From Cerasicoccus frondis (GTDB lineage Bacteria > Verrucomicrobiota > Verrucomicrobiia > Opitutales > Cerasicoccaceae), in NCBI GenBank assembly GCA_031296915.1, contig JAVDPC010000017.1:1-64000 (forward strand): DNA of 64,000 nt, read 5' to 3'. Below the pieces are notes generated by a model. That model saw nothing but the letters and a program-made list of their open reading frames with translations, had not been told where the DNA came from and made no database searches. This document shows positions 44,216 through 53,376 of the stretch, piece after piece. Within the stretch, counting starts at the first letter, position 1. Each line of letters starts with the position of its first letter. The position numbers were made by a program, and so were the translations under genes.

Positions 44216-45610
44216 ATGAGATTAGGCCGATTCAGTTTTGCTTCACCAGTAGCCTCCGGCGCTTCACTGATCGCATTGATCGTGGGGATTATTTGTCTGG
44301 GCGCGCCGTTTGCCTCCGCGATCGATTCTCTGTCTTGGTCAGACCCGGCATTTCAGGCGCGTTTCCTGGGCAGCTACGGGTTCGATGGCCCCCGCGAGCC
44401 GAGCGTGACCTCGGAAGAGCAGCAAGTATTGAAGTCGATAATACCGCTCATGTCGCAAGGGCAATTTGTCGAAGCCGCCCGGCGACTGCGGGAGCAAATC
44501 ACGCCGGAGTCCAGCGCCGCTTTCGATTACACGCTGGGCAACCTTTACCTGCAAACGGGGAACGTTGCGGCGGCGGAAAATGCATACCGCGAGGCATTGC
44601 GCAAGCAGCCTGGCTTTGTCCGCACCTGGCGGAATCTCGGGCTGATGCTCGCGCAGGACGGCCAAACGACCGAGGCAATTTCCGCACTCAGCGAAGCCAT
44701 CGCGAGGGGAGACAATTCAGCGGAGTGTTACGGCGCGCTGGCCTTTTGCTACTACCAGGACGATGACTACGCGACGGCGCTGACAGGCTATGAACGCGCC
44801 ACATTTCTGGCCCCACAAAGCGCCGACTGGCAACTGGGACGCGCACATTGCCTGATCCAACTGGAGCGGGCGACCGAGGCGCTGGCCATTGCTGAGCGCT
44901 ATTTGCGCAACTATCCGAAGCATGCTGAGGCGCGCCGCGTGGCGGTCAACGCCTGCATCGCGAAGGAAGACTGGGAAAACGCCGCTGTTCATTTGGAGTT
45001 GCTGCGACTGAATCAATTGGCCAACGCACAGACGCTGTTACAGCTTGGACGCGCCTACCTGGCCCTAGGGCTGCCTCACCGGGCGACCCAAGCATTCATG
45101 GATGCGCTCAATTTGCGTGAAAAGCCCACGCTGATTCAACTGCTGGAGTCGGCCGAACTCTTGGCGCAGCAGGGAGCATTGAAGGAAACGGAATCGCTGT
45201 TGACCGTCATTTTTCAGCAGTACGGCGACGGGCTGTCGGGCGAAGGAATGAATCAACTGCTGCGCCTGCAGGGCCGCCTCAAGCTTATGTCGGGCGAACC
45301 CGCCGCTGCCGAGCGTTTATTGGCCGAGGCGTCTTCACGGGACCCATTGAGCGGTCGCACTTTGCTGCTGTTGGGCGCCGCGCAGTTGGAGCTTGGCCAT
45401 TTCGCGGAAGCGCAAGTCACGCTGGAGCGCGCCACGCAAATGGAGGAGTTTGCCGCCGACGCCTGGCTTGAGTTGGCCCGGGTGCACGTCAAGCAATCAC
45501 AATGGGACCAAGCCGCTGCTGCCCTGCGTCACGCGCAAAGCATTCGCCCTGAAGACCGCGTGGCCAACTACTTGGAGAACATCCAGCGTTTGGCTGAGCA
45601 GGGGAGTTAA
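44216..45610 (+). CDS. TPR protein of the TonB2-type operon
   Basis: Protein of 464 residues from ATG 44216, one base after the TonB stop. N-terminal hydrophobic segment (IALIVGIICLGAPFASA), then a series of TPR motifs (YTLGNLYLQTGNVAAAENAY, FVRTWRNLGLMLAQDGQ, LLLLGAAQLELGHFAEAQVT). In Vibrio TonB2 operons a TPR gene likewise follows TonB. Probably a periplasmic partner. Confidence 0.87.
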   Translation: MRLGRFSFASPVASGASLIALIVGIICLGAPFASAIDSLSWSDPAFQARFLGSYGFDGPREPSVTSEEQQVLKSIIPLMSQGQFVEAARRLREQITPESSAAFDYTLGNLYLQTGNVAAAENAYREALRKQPGFVRTWRNLGLMLAQDGQTTEAISALSEAIARGDNSAECYGALAFCYYQDDDYATALTGYERATFLAPQSADWQLGRAHCLIQLERATEALAIAERYLRNYPKHAEARRVAVNACIAKEDWENAAVHLELLRLNQLANAQTLLQLGRAYLALGLPHRATQAFMDALNLREKPTLIQLLESAELLAQQGALKETESLLTVIFQQYGDGLSGEGMNQLLRLQGRLKLMSGEPAAAERLLAEASSRDPLSGRTLLLLGAAQLELGHFAEAQVTLERATQMEEFAADAWLELARVHVKQSQWDQAAAALRHAQSIRPEDRVANYLENIQRLAEQGS

Positions 45611-45700
45611 CGTTTGGTGCTGCGAGTTGCTCTGCGTCGAAATCGATTTGAGTGAGCACTTTTGAATTTTTTCGCAGAAAACGACATTCATTTAGCCTAC

Positions 45701-45724
45701 ATTCATATATGAATATGGTATAAT
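45701..45724 (+). promoter_or_regulatory. Putative -10 box and 14-bp palindrome before PEP-CTERM gene
   Basis: TATAAT at 45719-45724 lies 6 bp before the ATG, so a transcript would begin at or next to the start codon (leaderless). The perfect palindrome attcatatatgaat (45701-45714) lies where an operator would overlap the promoter. No good -35 box is visible. Predicted from sequence only. Confidence 0.4.
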
Positions 45725-45730
45725 GGCGGC

Positions 45731-46630
45731 ATGTCGCACTTATCTCGTTTCCTGCTAACTCTGGTGTGTGGAGCATCCGTATGCACTGCCAGTCATCACA
45801 TGAATTTCTACATCTTCGATTACAACAGTAATTTGTACATGATGATGAATGGGACCCAGATCACCAAGGCCGGTGACACAAATTGGTCTAAGTCTTCTGA
45901 AGCCCTCACTTGGGAATCCCTTGAAACTTCGTTTAACCCCACCAGTGGAAGTATCTCTTTTTTAAGCTCATCGGTTGATACAATCGGTTTGGGCACTGAT
46001 GGAGAACGCTATTATAACAAAGATGGAACCGTGGAGAATAGCCCAGAGTATGAGGGCGGTCGTGAATTCATCGCAGGCTTCGGGACTGGAGATGTAATCT
46101 ACTTTGATTCGGGCAGCACTTACTCCAGCGGTTTCGACTTTTATGAGTTTAAAACGAACGCAGATGGGGCTTATTGGCCGGAAGCCTATACCACAAGCGA
46201 TTATTCGGAGTCTGACACGATGACTTTCTTCGCTAAGGCGACCGGCTATACGCTAGATGACATCGATTTCAGTAGCTATAGTGACTTTTATACTGAACTC
46301 ACCTTAACTACTGGCGATATCGAGTGGACATTCGCCGGTTATGAGATCGGATCAACTGTATACGCCGATTTCGAAACCACCCAGTACTACCATGTATACC
46401 TTGCAAGCTTGAGTGAGGTGGCAATTTTATATGACCTAATCGAAAGTTTTGATAGCTTTACTGATGAGCAAGTTGAAGAAATTGAAAAACTGATAACGAC
46501 CACAACTTCGGGAGGCGGCGATGACTTGATCGAGCTGCCTGGCATTCCTGAGCCGTCCACCTATGCATTATGCTTTGCTGCCTTCACCTTAGGTGCGGCC
46601 TTGCTTTACAGGCGGAGAAACCAGTCTTAA
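45731..46630 (+). CDS. PEP-CTERM sorted exported protein
   Basis: Protein of 299 residues. Signal peptide SHLSRFLLTLVCGASVCTA and C-terminal PEP-CTERM: IPEPSTYALCFAAFTL, a hydrophobic helix, then YRRRNQS. Such proteins are processed by exosortase and linked to exopolysaccharide export. The middle is rich in Ser/Thr/Asp/Tyr with no known domain. Base composition is more AT-rich than the neighbours. Followed 12 bp later by a MITE. Confidence 0.9.
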   Translation: MSHLSRFLLTLVCGASVCTASHHMNFYIFDYNSNLYMMMNGTQITKAGDTNWSKSSEALTWESLETSFNPTSGSISFLSSSVDTIGLGTDGERYYNKDGTVENSPEYEGGREFIAGFGTGDVIYFDSGSTYSSGFDFYEFKTNADGAYWPEAYTTSDYSESDTMTFFAKATGYTLDDIDFSSYSDFYTELTLTTGDIEWTFAGYEIGSTVYADFETTQYYHVYLASLSEVAILYDLIESFDSFTDEQVEEIEKLITTTTSGGGDDLIELPGIPEPSTYALCFAAFTLGAALLYRRRNQS

Positions 46631-46642
46631 ATAGATAACGCC

Positions 46643-46914
46643 TAGAGCACTTTTCATCTAGATTGGCCGATCAGGTCGCAGTGATTTTTCGTGTCCAGCA
46701 AGGCGGCTTGAGCGTCACAGGCTGGAAGCCTGTGAGCGAAAAGCCAACAACGCTGGCGCGGAAAAGCACTCGGTTTAGGGCTTGGGGCCAGATTGGAAGT
46801 TCGCGGCGTTGGCATTTCAATCACGGGCTTCCAGCCCGCTCAATCAAAGCCGCCTTGCGCTGCATCCAATCTCTAACCCACCTGACTCGGCCAATCTAGA
46901 TGAGAAGTGCTCTA
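46643..46914. mobile_element. MITE family A, copy 2 (TA-flanked, 268 bp)
   Basis: Reverse-complement copy of 30643-30914 with the same length and few differences. Begins GAGCACTTTTCATCTAGATT (46645) and ends GTGCTC (46912), TA on both sides. Sits between the PEP-CTERM gene and the FAD oxidoreductase, 4 bp from the latter's stop codon. The internal ORF 46663-46899 is part of the repeat, not a gene. Confidence 0.88.
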
Positions 46915-46918
46915 ACGT

Positions 46919-48514
46919 TTACTTGGTTATTGCTTCGACTGCGTCCGCGCAGCGAATGCCATCCAACGCGGCGCTGACAATGCCGCCAGCATAACCGGCG
47001 CCCTCGGCGCAGGGGTAGAGCCCCATGACCTCAGGGTGCTGCAAACTGTCGGGGTCGCGGGGAATGCGCACGGGAGAACTGGTGCGCGTTTCAAAGCCGA
47101 TTAGGTTGCAATCCTCGGTGATGTAGCCGCGCATCTGTTGACCAAATATTTTCAGCCCGCGACGCAGGCGGCTGACGATCCACGCCGGCAACAACTCGTC
47201 GATGCGGGCGGGTTTGATGCCTGGAAAATAACTGGCGCCGGGGAGGGACGCGGAGTCCTTGCCCTGCAGGAAATCCGTCACCCGCTGTCCGGGCGCGACT
47301 TGTCCGCCGCCGCCTGCTCGCTTGGCCGTTGTTTCCAGTTGCTTCTGGAATGCGATGCCCGCCAGCACGCCATACTCACGCTGGAATGGAGCGGTGTCCT
47401 CCGGCTCCACGGTCACGACCATGCCGCTGTTTGCGTAGGGTGAATCGCGGCGTGCAAGGCTCATTCCGTTGACCACGACTTCGTCATTTTCGGTCGCCGC
47501 TGGCACAATGAATCCCCCCGGGCACATGCAGAAGGAATGGACGCCACGATCATCAATTTTCGTCGCCAAGCGATAGCTGGCGGCCGGCAGATAGCGTGGT
47601 CGTTCTTGCCCCTTGGGGTAGTGGTATTGGAGGCTGTCAATCAGCGGTTGAGGATGCTCGATGCGGACGCCGACGGCGAACGGCTTCTGTTCCAGCAGGA
47701 TGCTCTTGCGGTGCAGTAGCTGATAGATGTCGCGCGCGGAATGGCCCGTTGCAAGGATGACGTGGTCGGCGCGGAAGGTGCGTCCGTCGGCCGTTTGCAC
47801 GCCTTCCATTTGCTGGTTGGCGATGAGGAGGTCGGTCACTTTGGCTCCGAAATGGACCTCGCCGCCTGCCGCAATGATCGACTCCCGCATCGCCATGACG
47901 ACCTTGGGCAAGAGGTTGGAGCCGATGTGCGGATGGGCGTCGACCAGGATGCGTTCTGGCGCGCCGTGGGCTACGAGGGTCTCATACACGGTGCGGACGG
48001 GGCCGCGTTTGGTGGCGCGGGTGTAGAGCTTGCCGTCGGAGAAAGTGCCGGCGCCGCCCTCGCCAAAGCAGTAGTTGGAGTCCTCGATGACAGTGCCCTG
48101 CTTGAGGATGGGCCCGAGGTCAAAACGGCGCGCCGAGGCGTCTTTGCCACGCTCCAGTAGAATCGGCTTCAATCCGCGTTCCAAACACCGCAGCCCGGCA
48201 AACAACCCCGCAGGACCGCAACCAATGATAATGACCGTCTTCGCGGTGGAGCTGACTGTGGGATAATTCGGCTCCAGCATGGGCTCTGGCGGTAATGGCT
48301 GATCCAGCCCCACCTCGAACCGCAGTTGCGCCTTAATCTGCTTTTGCCGCGCATCGATCGAATGCTTGCGCAAACGAAAATCCACCACGCGCTCAATGCT
48401 CACATCCAGCTTCGCGGCCAGCGCCGCGCGTTGGGCATCCGTCTCGTCGGATTGCTCAATGGGCAGGATTATATCCACTAAAAGCGGCGCAGGGTTGGAA
48501 TCGGAATCAGGCAT
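46919..48514 (-). CDS. FAD-dependent oxidoreductase (COG2509 type)
   Basis: Protein of 531 residues. An N-terminal part of about 85 residues with FRLRKHSIDARQKQIKAQLR (as in COG2509) precedes the FAD-binding motif TVIIIGCGPAGLFAGLRCLE. Later CFGEGGAGTFSDGKLYTR, ATGHSARDIYQLLHRK, and CAEGAGYAGGIVSAALDG at the C-terminus. Function of this dehydrogenase group is not established; not part of an operon. ATG start. Confidence 0.9.
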   Translation of the reverse strand: MPDSDSNPAPLLVDIILPIEQSDETDAQRAALAAKLDVSIERVVDFRLRKHSIDARQKQIKAQLRFEVGLDQPLPPEPMLEPNYPTVSSTAKTVIIIGCGPAGLFAGLRCLERGLKPILLERGKDASARRFDLGPILKQGTVIEDSNYCFGEGGAGTFSDGKLYTRATKRGPVRTVYETLVAHGAPERILVDAHPHIGSNLLPKVVMAMRESIIAAGGEVHFGAKVTDLLIANQQMEGVQTADGRTFRADHVILATGHSARDIYQLLHRKSILLEQKPFAVGVRIEHPQPLIDSLQYHYPKGQERPRYLPAASYRLATKIDDRGVHSFCMCPGGFIVPAATENDEVVVNGMSLARRDSPYANSGMVVTVEPEDTAPFQREYGVLAGIAFQKQLETTAKRAGGGGQVAPGQRVTDFLQGKDSASLPGASYFPGIKPARIDELLPAWIVSRLRRGLKIFGQQMRGYITEDCNLIGFETRTSSPVRIPRDPDSLQHPEVMGLYPCAEGAGYAGGIVSAALDGIRCADAVEAITK

Positions 48515-48659
48515 TCGTGCCTGCAGTGATGCGCGAGAATTACGCCGGGAACAAGACTAAGTTAACATGCCTGTGTCGAGTAGACTATAGCTTCTACTTG
48601 ATATACGATCGATACAGAACTCAAAAAGTTATTGTTTAGTGAATGATCAATTTCAGCGA

Positions 48660-49079
48660 TTACTGGTGACTATCTTTTTCAACATATATAGATAATTCTG
48701 TTTTTGAGGCCAAGGAGTTGGGATCGCGCGGGAACTTTCTTATCCTATATTTTCCATCTGGATCCTTACCTTCTGTCGCCCGGAATGTGCTAAGCGCTGC
48801 AGCATATCCGGTATTGTAGCTTGATTTTGCAAAAGTATCGTCCTCGCGGTCTTTACTTGTTCGCTTATTCAATCGATCCTCAAAGCCTTCCTTGAATTTC
48901 TGGATGAAAAGTTCTTCTTTTTCATTACCGTAATTTGTTTGGAACTCCAAAATGTATACCTCGCTGCCAGAGACTTGAAAACTAACCTGTGCATCGGGTT
49001 TTTCAATTTCCTCCTTCGTGACGCAGCCAGCCATCAGGCCGAGAAATGCGAGAATCAATGCTGTAGTTTCTACCCTCAA
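48660..49079 (-). CDS. Putative lipoprotein
   Basis: Protein of 139 residues. The hydrophobic N-terminus LILAFLGLMAGC ends in a lipobox, so the mature protein would be a lipoprotein starting at that Cys. The rest is charged and hydrophilic without a known domain. Start by TTG at 49079; alternatives cannot be ruled out. AT-rich compared with ppc, 21 bp downstream of the ppc stop on the same strand. Confidence 0.68.
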   Translation of the reverse strand: MRVETTALILAFLGLMAGCVTKEEIEKPDAQVSFQVSGSEVYILEFQTNYGNEKEELFIQKFKEGFEDRLNKRTSKDREDDTFAKSSYNTGYAAALSTFRATEGKDPDGKYRIRKFPRDPNSLASKTELSIYVEKDSHQ

Positions 49080-49100
49080 AAAATCCAGTCTCGACCCGAG

Positions 49101-51869
49101 TTATCCCGTGTTCCGCATTCCGCTGGAGATTGCGTTGATCGTGAGCAGGAGTTCGGTCTGCGTCTTTTCGGTTTCCGGGTCTTTGTCGGCGCGTTGTTTG
49201 CGCCAGGTTTTGAGGAGCGCTACCTGCTTGTCGTGGAGCGAACGCATCAGCGAGGCGCGGAGCAGGTTGGAATAGTAGTGGTTCTTGCGACGTTGCTCGA
49301 TGGGCCGAGACAGCATGTTTTCCATGTGATGGCGCGCGAGCTTCAGCTCGTCGAGCAAGACCTTGCGGAAGCGTTCGCGGATTTCCGCGTCTTCGACCAA
49401 GTCAATGTAGAGCTGGAAAACGGTTTCGTCCGTCGCGGCGAGGCTGGTGTCGATGTTGGTGAAAACGTAGCGGATGAACGGGTCGGTTTTGAGCGCTGTT
49501 TTGAGCTCGGTGTAACCATCCGGATTTTCTTTTTCCAAATCGTTCAGGGCGCTGCCGACGCCAAACCAACTGGTCATGTTGGCGCGGTTTTGGCCCCAGG
49601 AGAATACCCACGGAATCGCGCGCAAGTCGTCCAAAGTGTTCATGCCCGTGCGCTTGGCTGGGCGCGAACCAATTTTGCTGACTTCGATGGCGTCGATGGG
49701 CGTGGCGCCGCGGAAGAACTGGATAAAGTTCTCCATCTGCATCATCGCTTCGTAGTGGTCCTGCGATGACTTGGCCAGGCGCTCCAGGGTGTCGGCCAAA
49801 GGATGGAAACTGCGCGGGGCCTTGCGGTCCTTCAGCAGTTTGTTGAGCGTGTTGGCGGCGAGCAGCTCCAGATTGTAAGCGGCGTTGACGGGATTCGCGT
49901 ATTTTTGGGCAATGGTTTCGCCCTGTTCGGTCAGACGCACGTCACCGTTGGGCGCAGTGTGCGGCAGCGCCTTGATGAAGTAATGTGTCGGTCCGGCGCC
50001 CCGGCTGATCGAGCCGCCCTTGCCGTGGAAGAAGCGGATTTTCACGCCCTTGGTTTCGCCGACTTCGGTCAGCTTGTATTGGGCTTTGTAGAGGTTCCAC
50101 TGGCTGGCGAGGATGCCGCCGTCCTTGTTGCTGTCACTGTAGCCGACCATGACCTGTTGCGTCGGCTGCTTCTGCTGATATTTCTCCTGCAGCATGGCCA
50201 GCGTGCGCTGAGTCATGGGATGGTCAAGGAAGTCGCCGAGGATCTGCGTGCCGTTCTCGAGGTCTTCAATGGTTTCGAGCAGGGGCACGACTGGAATTTG
50301 GCAGACCATGCCATCCTCACTCATCAGGGTGAGTCCGGCTTCGCGCGCCAGCAGGTAAACCGCGAGCAAGTCCGAGACCGAGCGCGTCATACTGACAATG
50401 AACGAGCCGATACAGTTTGTGCCGTATTGCTTGGTGTGCTTGGCCACGACGCGGTAGCAATCCATGACGGCCGATGCCTGTGGGCCGAGCACCGCGGAGT
50501 CGTGGGTAAAGGGACGCGCGGACTGCAGTTCGCGTTCGAGGAACTCCAAGCGCTTTTCCTCAGACCAACTGCCAAAAGCGGTGTCTTCGGCCAGGGAGGC
50601 TTCGAGGAGCTGCTCAATGGCTTGGTCGTGGAATGCGCTGTTTTGGCGAATGTCGAGTGAGGCCAGGTGGAAACCAAAGGCGTCGACTACGCGCATGACG
50701 GAGATCACGTCGTCGTAGGCAATGGACTTAGCGCCGTAATCAATGAGCGATTCCTGCAAGAGGCGCAGGTCTTCCTTGAGCTGGAGTGAGTGGATGTAAG
50801 CGCCATCAAGTTCCATGAGCCGGGTGGCGTGGCCGCGGGCGGTTTCCACGGGCAGCTTGGAGATCATCAAGCTAATGAACTGACGGAAGATTTCGCCTTT
50901 ATTGCGTTCGAAGGCCGCTTGTCCGCGGGCGCCGGTCTCTTCGATCATGGCTTGCACGCGCGCTTGCAGGGGAGCAGGTGCGTCTTCAAAGCTGACGCTG
51001 AAGCTCGTGCGCTGCACCAGGCGAATCAGCTTGCGACGAATGACCACGAAGGCGTTCAAGCGCAGCTGAATCAGCGTCTCCTTGGTCACGTCTGACGTCA
51101 CGAGCGGGTGCCCGTCGCGGTCGCCACCGACCCAGTTGCCAAAGGTCAGGCGCGGGAAACTGTAGTTCGAGCAAACGTCGTCAATGCTGATGCCGCTGAA
51201 CTGCGCGGCCTGCAACAAGCGGCGGTCGATGATTGGCAGGACTTCCGGGAAAACGTTGGTCAGGTAGTGCAGGATGTTGCGTAGCTCGTCCTGAATGTCG
51301 GGCTTTTCGAGGTAAATTTCACCGGTTTTCCATAGGCGGTAGAGGGCGAGCTCGATGTTGTGGTTAACGTTGTCGATCTCGTCCTTGGTGTACATGGAGT
51401 TCTCACGCTGCACCAAGAGCAGGTAGAGCTCACGGTGGTGCTCCAACACCGTGGCGCGCTTGGCCTCGGTGGGGTGGGCGGTGAGAACGGGCTCAATGAC
51501 CACCTCGCGCAAGGCTTCCAGGATCTCCTCGGTTGAGAGGCCAGCGTCGACCAGCTCCTTGATGTTGATGCCCCACAGGCCGTTCACGGAGTCCAGCGAA
51601 ATTTCTTCCTTGGTGCGGCGGGCTTGCACAGCCCCGTTGATTTCCACCATGTTGACGAGCTGGAAGATCAGCGAATACAACTGCACGTGCTTGGGGGTGA
51701 TGTCGTCGACCGCCAGTTCCTTGCCGCCGATCCACGGAATGGCGTTGGCCATTTCGCTTTCGCCATTTTTAATCAGCACCGATTGCAGCGACATCAGGAG
51801 AAACTCCAGGTCGCGGTAGGGTTTGCCCAGGACTCGTTTGGTAGTGGAAAATGCTTCGCGTAGACTCAT
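49101..51869 (-). CDS. ppc: Phosphoenolpyruvate carboxylase
   Basis: Anaplerotic carboxylation of PEP to oxaloacetate, 922 residues, usual length. Hallmarks: VLTAHPTEAKRATVLEHH with the catalytic His, FGNWVGGDRDGHPLV, MVGYSDSNKDGGILASQW, RFFHGKGGSISRGAGPTH, GSRPAKRTG and the C-terminal SSGMRNTG. ATG 51869 is used; a TTG three codons upstream is possible. Stand-alone gene. Confidence 0.97.
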   Translation of the reverse strand: MSLREAFSTTKRVLGKPYRDLEFLLMSLQSVLIKNGESEMANAIPWIGGKELAVDDITPKHVQLYSLIFQLVNMVEINGAVQARRTKEEISLDSVNGLWGINIKELVDAGLSTEEILEALREVVIEPVLTAHPTEAKRATVLEHHRELYLLLVQRENSMYTKDEIDNVNHNIELALYRLWKTGEIYLEKPDIQDELRNILHYLTNVFPEVLPIIDRRLLQAAQFSGISIDDVCSNYSFPRLTFGNWVGGDRDGHPLVTSDVTKETLIQLRLNAFVVIRRKLIRLVQRTSFSVSFEDAPAPLQARVQAMIEETGARGQAAFERNKGEIFRQFISLMISKLPVETARGHATRLMELDGAYIHSLQLKEDLRLLQESLIDYGAKSIAYDDVISVMRVVDAFGFHLASLDIRQNSAFHDQAIEQLLEASLAEDTAFGSWSEEKRLEFLERELQSARPFTHDSAVLGPQASAVMDCYRVVAKHTKQYGTNCIGSFIVSMTRSVSDLLAVYLLAREAGLTLMSEDGMVCQIPVVPLLETIEDLENGTQILGDFLDHPMTQRTLAMLQEKYQQKQPTQQVMVGYSDSNKDGGILASQWNLYKAQYKLTEVGETKGVKIRFFHGKGGSISRGAGPTHYFIKALPHTAPNGDVRLTEQGETIAQKYANPVNAAYNLELLAANTLNKLLKDRKAPRSFHPLADTLERLAKSSQDHYEAMMQMENFIQFFRGATPIDAIEVSKIGSRPAKRTGMNTLDDLRAIPWVFSWGQNRANMTSWFGVGSALNDLEKENPDGYTELKTALKTDPFIRYVFTNIDTSLAATDETVFQLYIDLVEDAEIRERFRKVLLDELKLARHHMENMLSRPIEQRRKNHYYSNLLRASLMRSLHDKQVALLKTWRKQRADKDPETEKTQTELLLTINAISSGMRNTG

Positions 51870-52004
51870 ATGTAGCAAAAAATACTCGAAGGGTCAGGTA
51901 TAGCAGGATTCAGGCGCGAGCAACCAAGAATCGAATTTTTCCTCCGAGAAAGTCGTTTCAGGCGCTTGCAAAGGACAATGTGTATTGTCCCGTTGCGTCG
52001 GGTA

Positions 52005-52292
52005 TTACTCAGGCGCAGCCAGCTTTGCCTTGAGGCGCTCTTTGCAATCACTGGGCATGCCATCAGCCACGGCATGCTCGCCAATGTCGTCGCAGCAGGC
52101 GCCGAGTTTGTCGTGCATCAGATCGACCTGCTTGTCGTAGCGAGCTGTGTAGGGGCACATGATGCAGAGAATTTTCAGCTTCACTTTCTCGCCAAAGGTC
52201 AGTTCGCGCTCACAGGATTCCGACACCAAACGCGCCGCGTCGCGGCACGTTAAGAATTTGCGGGTGAACCATTTGTAAGTTGCGAGAAGCAT
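52005..52292 (-). CDS. Small zf-HC2-like protein
   Basis: Protein of 95 residues. The part FLTCRDAARLVSESCERELTF then LKILCIMCPYTARYDKQ resembles zf-HC2 domains of anti-sigma-type proteins, with Cys residues at matching places. It is not next to a sigma factor gene. No membrane helix, so a classical anti-sigma role is unproven. Confidence 0.65.
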   Translation of the reverse strand: MLLATYKWFTRKFLTCRDAARLVSESCERELTFGEKVKLKILCIMCPYTARYDKQVDLMHDKLGACCDDIGEHAVADGMPSDCKERLKAKLAAPE

Positions 52293-52374
52293 GCTCTAGA
52301 AAAGACCTTTTTCTTTAAGACGTAATCTTTGGCAAAACCTTGCACGCAGCAATGCAATATTTTTATCTCTCTCA

Positions 52375-52707
52375 ATGATCGGCAGGTGTTTGATTCTAGT
52401 TCTGCTAATTTTGAGTCTTTACGGTTGCCAGACTGGCGGCAACTGGTCGGCTACAGAATTGGCGAACTGGCATCAAAGAAATAAAGGTCCATTTCTCTCC
52501 CCATTGTGCTATTTAGGTTCGGATGAAGAGTATCATTACTTTTTTTGCCGATCTATGGATGCCATGGTTCCGGTGCATGTAGCACGGGGGGAAATCGATA
52601 TCGCAGATGAGCTTCCTTACGTGAATACATCGACCTTTCATTCCTACTATACCGTCGATCCTCAAAATAATTTTCAGAGAGTACCTGATGACTCAAGTCG
52701 CGAATAA
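52375..52707 (+). CDS. Putative lipoprotein
   Basis: Protein of 110 residues. Hydrophobic N-terminus LILVLLILSLYGC has a lipobox, then a Trp/Tyr-rich soluble part (YHYFFCRSMDAM). No known family. Its stop lies inside the convergent HAD gene (15-bp tail overlap). Confidence 0.65.
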   Translation: MIGRCLILVLLILSLYGCQTGGNWSATELANWHQRNKGPFLSPLCYLGSDEEYHYFFCRSMDAMVPVHVARGEIDIADELPYVNTSTFHSYYTVDPQNNFQRVPDDSSRE

Positions 52708-53376
52708 ATCGGCAATAGTTGTTGCTGAAGCTGAGTCGACGGAATGGGGTAGCCCCGCCTTCGGCCCCACCAAAGCCGCCCACCAACCGGCGTCCAGCGC
52801 GCCTTGAATGTCTTCGACCGGGCTGTCGCCCACGTGGAGCAGCTCGCTCGCGTCCACGCCAATGGCTTCGCGGACGAGCTCGAATATGCGAGGGCTCGGC
52901 TTCTCGGCGCCGAGTTCGGCCGAGATGAAAATGGCTTCGAAATACTGCCCGATACCCAGGCCGTCTATGATGCCTCGCAGACGGGAATCGTTGTTCGACA
53001 GCACGAACAGCCGTTGCCCGTGAGCGTGCAACTGTGCGAGGGTGGACTCGACTCCTGGCAGCAGACGCCAGCGCTCGGGCTGGGCAAAGGCGTTCCACAG
53101 CGCATCGAATTGCGCATCGAACGTATCAGTTGGCGTGAGCCCAGCGAGCGTTCCGGCGACGATGGCGCGCCAGCTGTCGCGGTCGAGCACGACTTCGGGT
53201 TTGGACGACTTTTGCGCTTTGAAGCTCGTGCGAAAGCGGTCGTTGAGTAGGTCTGCTGAAAGCGGGTAACCGAGCTTCGCCAGCTCTTCGGCGTAGACTT
53301 CGCCCACGCTGGGGTAGGGCTCGATCAAGGTGCCCGCCGCGTCAAAAGTGATGGCCTGAATGCCTTCAAGGTTCAT
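52693..53376 (-). CDS. HAD-superfamily hydrolase, subfamily IA
   Basis: Protein of 227 residues from ATG 53376. The HAD motif I is ITFDAAGTLIEPY; its second Asp (DxDGT) is replaced by Ala, as in some HAD members. Motif II is LFVLSNNDSRL, and motif III/IV GAEKPSPRIFE then LHVGDSPVEDIQGAL. Cap domain between. Overlaps the GT2 gene (ATGA) and so belongs to the sugar/LPS gene group; likely a phosphatase of a sugar phosphate. Confidence 0.88.
   Translation of the reverse strand: MNLEGIQAITFDAAGTLIEPYPSVGEVYAEELAKLGYPLSADLLNDRFRTSFKAQKSSKPEVVLDRDSWRAIVAGTLAGLTPTDTFDAQFDALWNAFAQPERWRLLPGVESTLAQLHAHGQRLFVLSNNDSRLRGIIDGLGIGQYFEAIFISAELGAEKPSPRIFELVREAIGVDASELLHVGDSPVEDIQGALDAGWWAALVGPKAGLPHSVDSASATTIADLFAT

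Noticed and set aside
46663..46899. 78-codon ORF, with a similar one at 30658-31053
   Set aside because: Both lie inside the two MITE copies; they reflect the repeat, not a gene.
49803..50660. 285-codon plus-strand ORF
   Set aside because: Antisense shadow of ppc.
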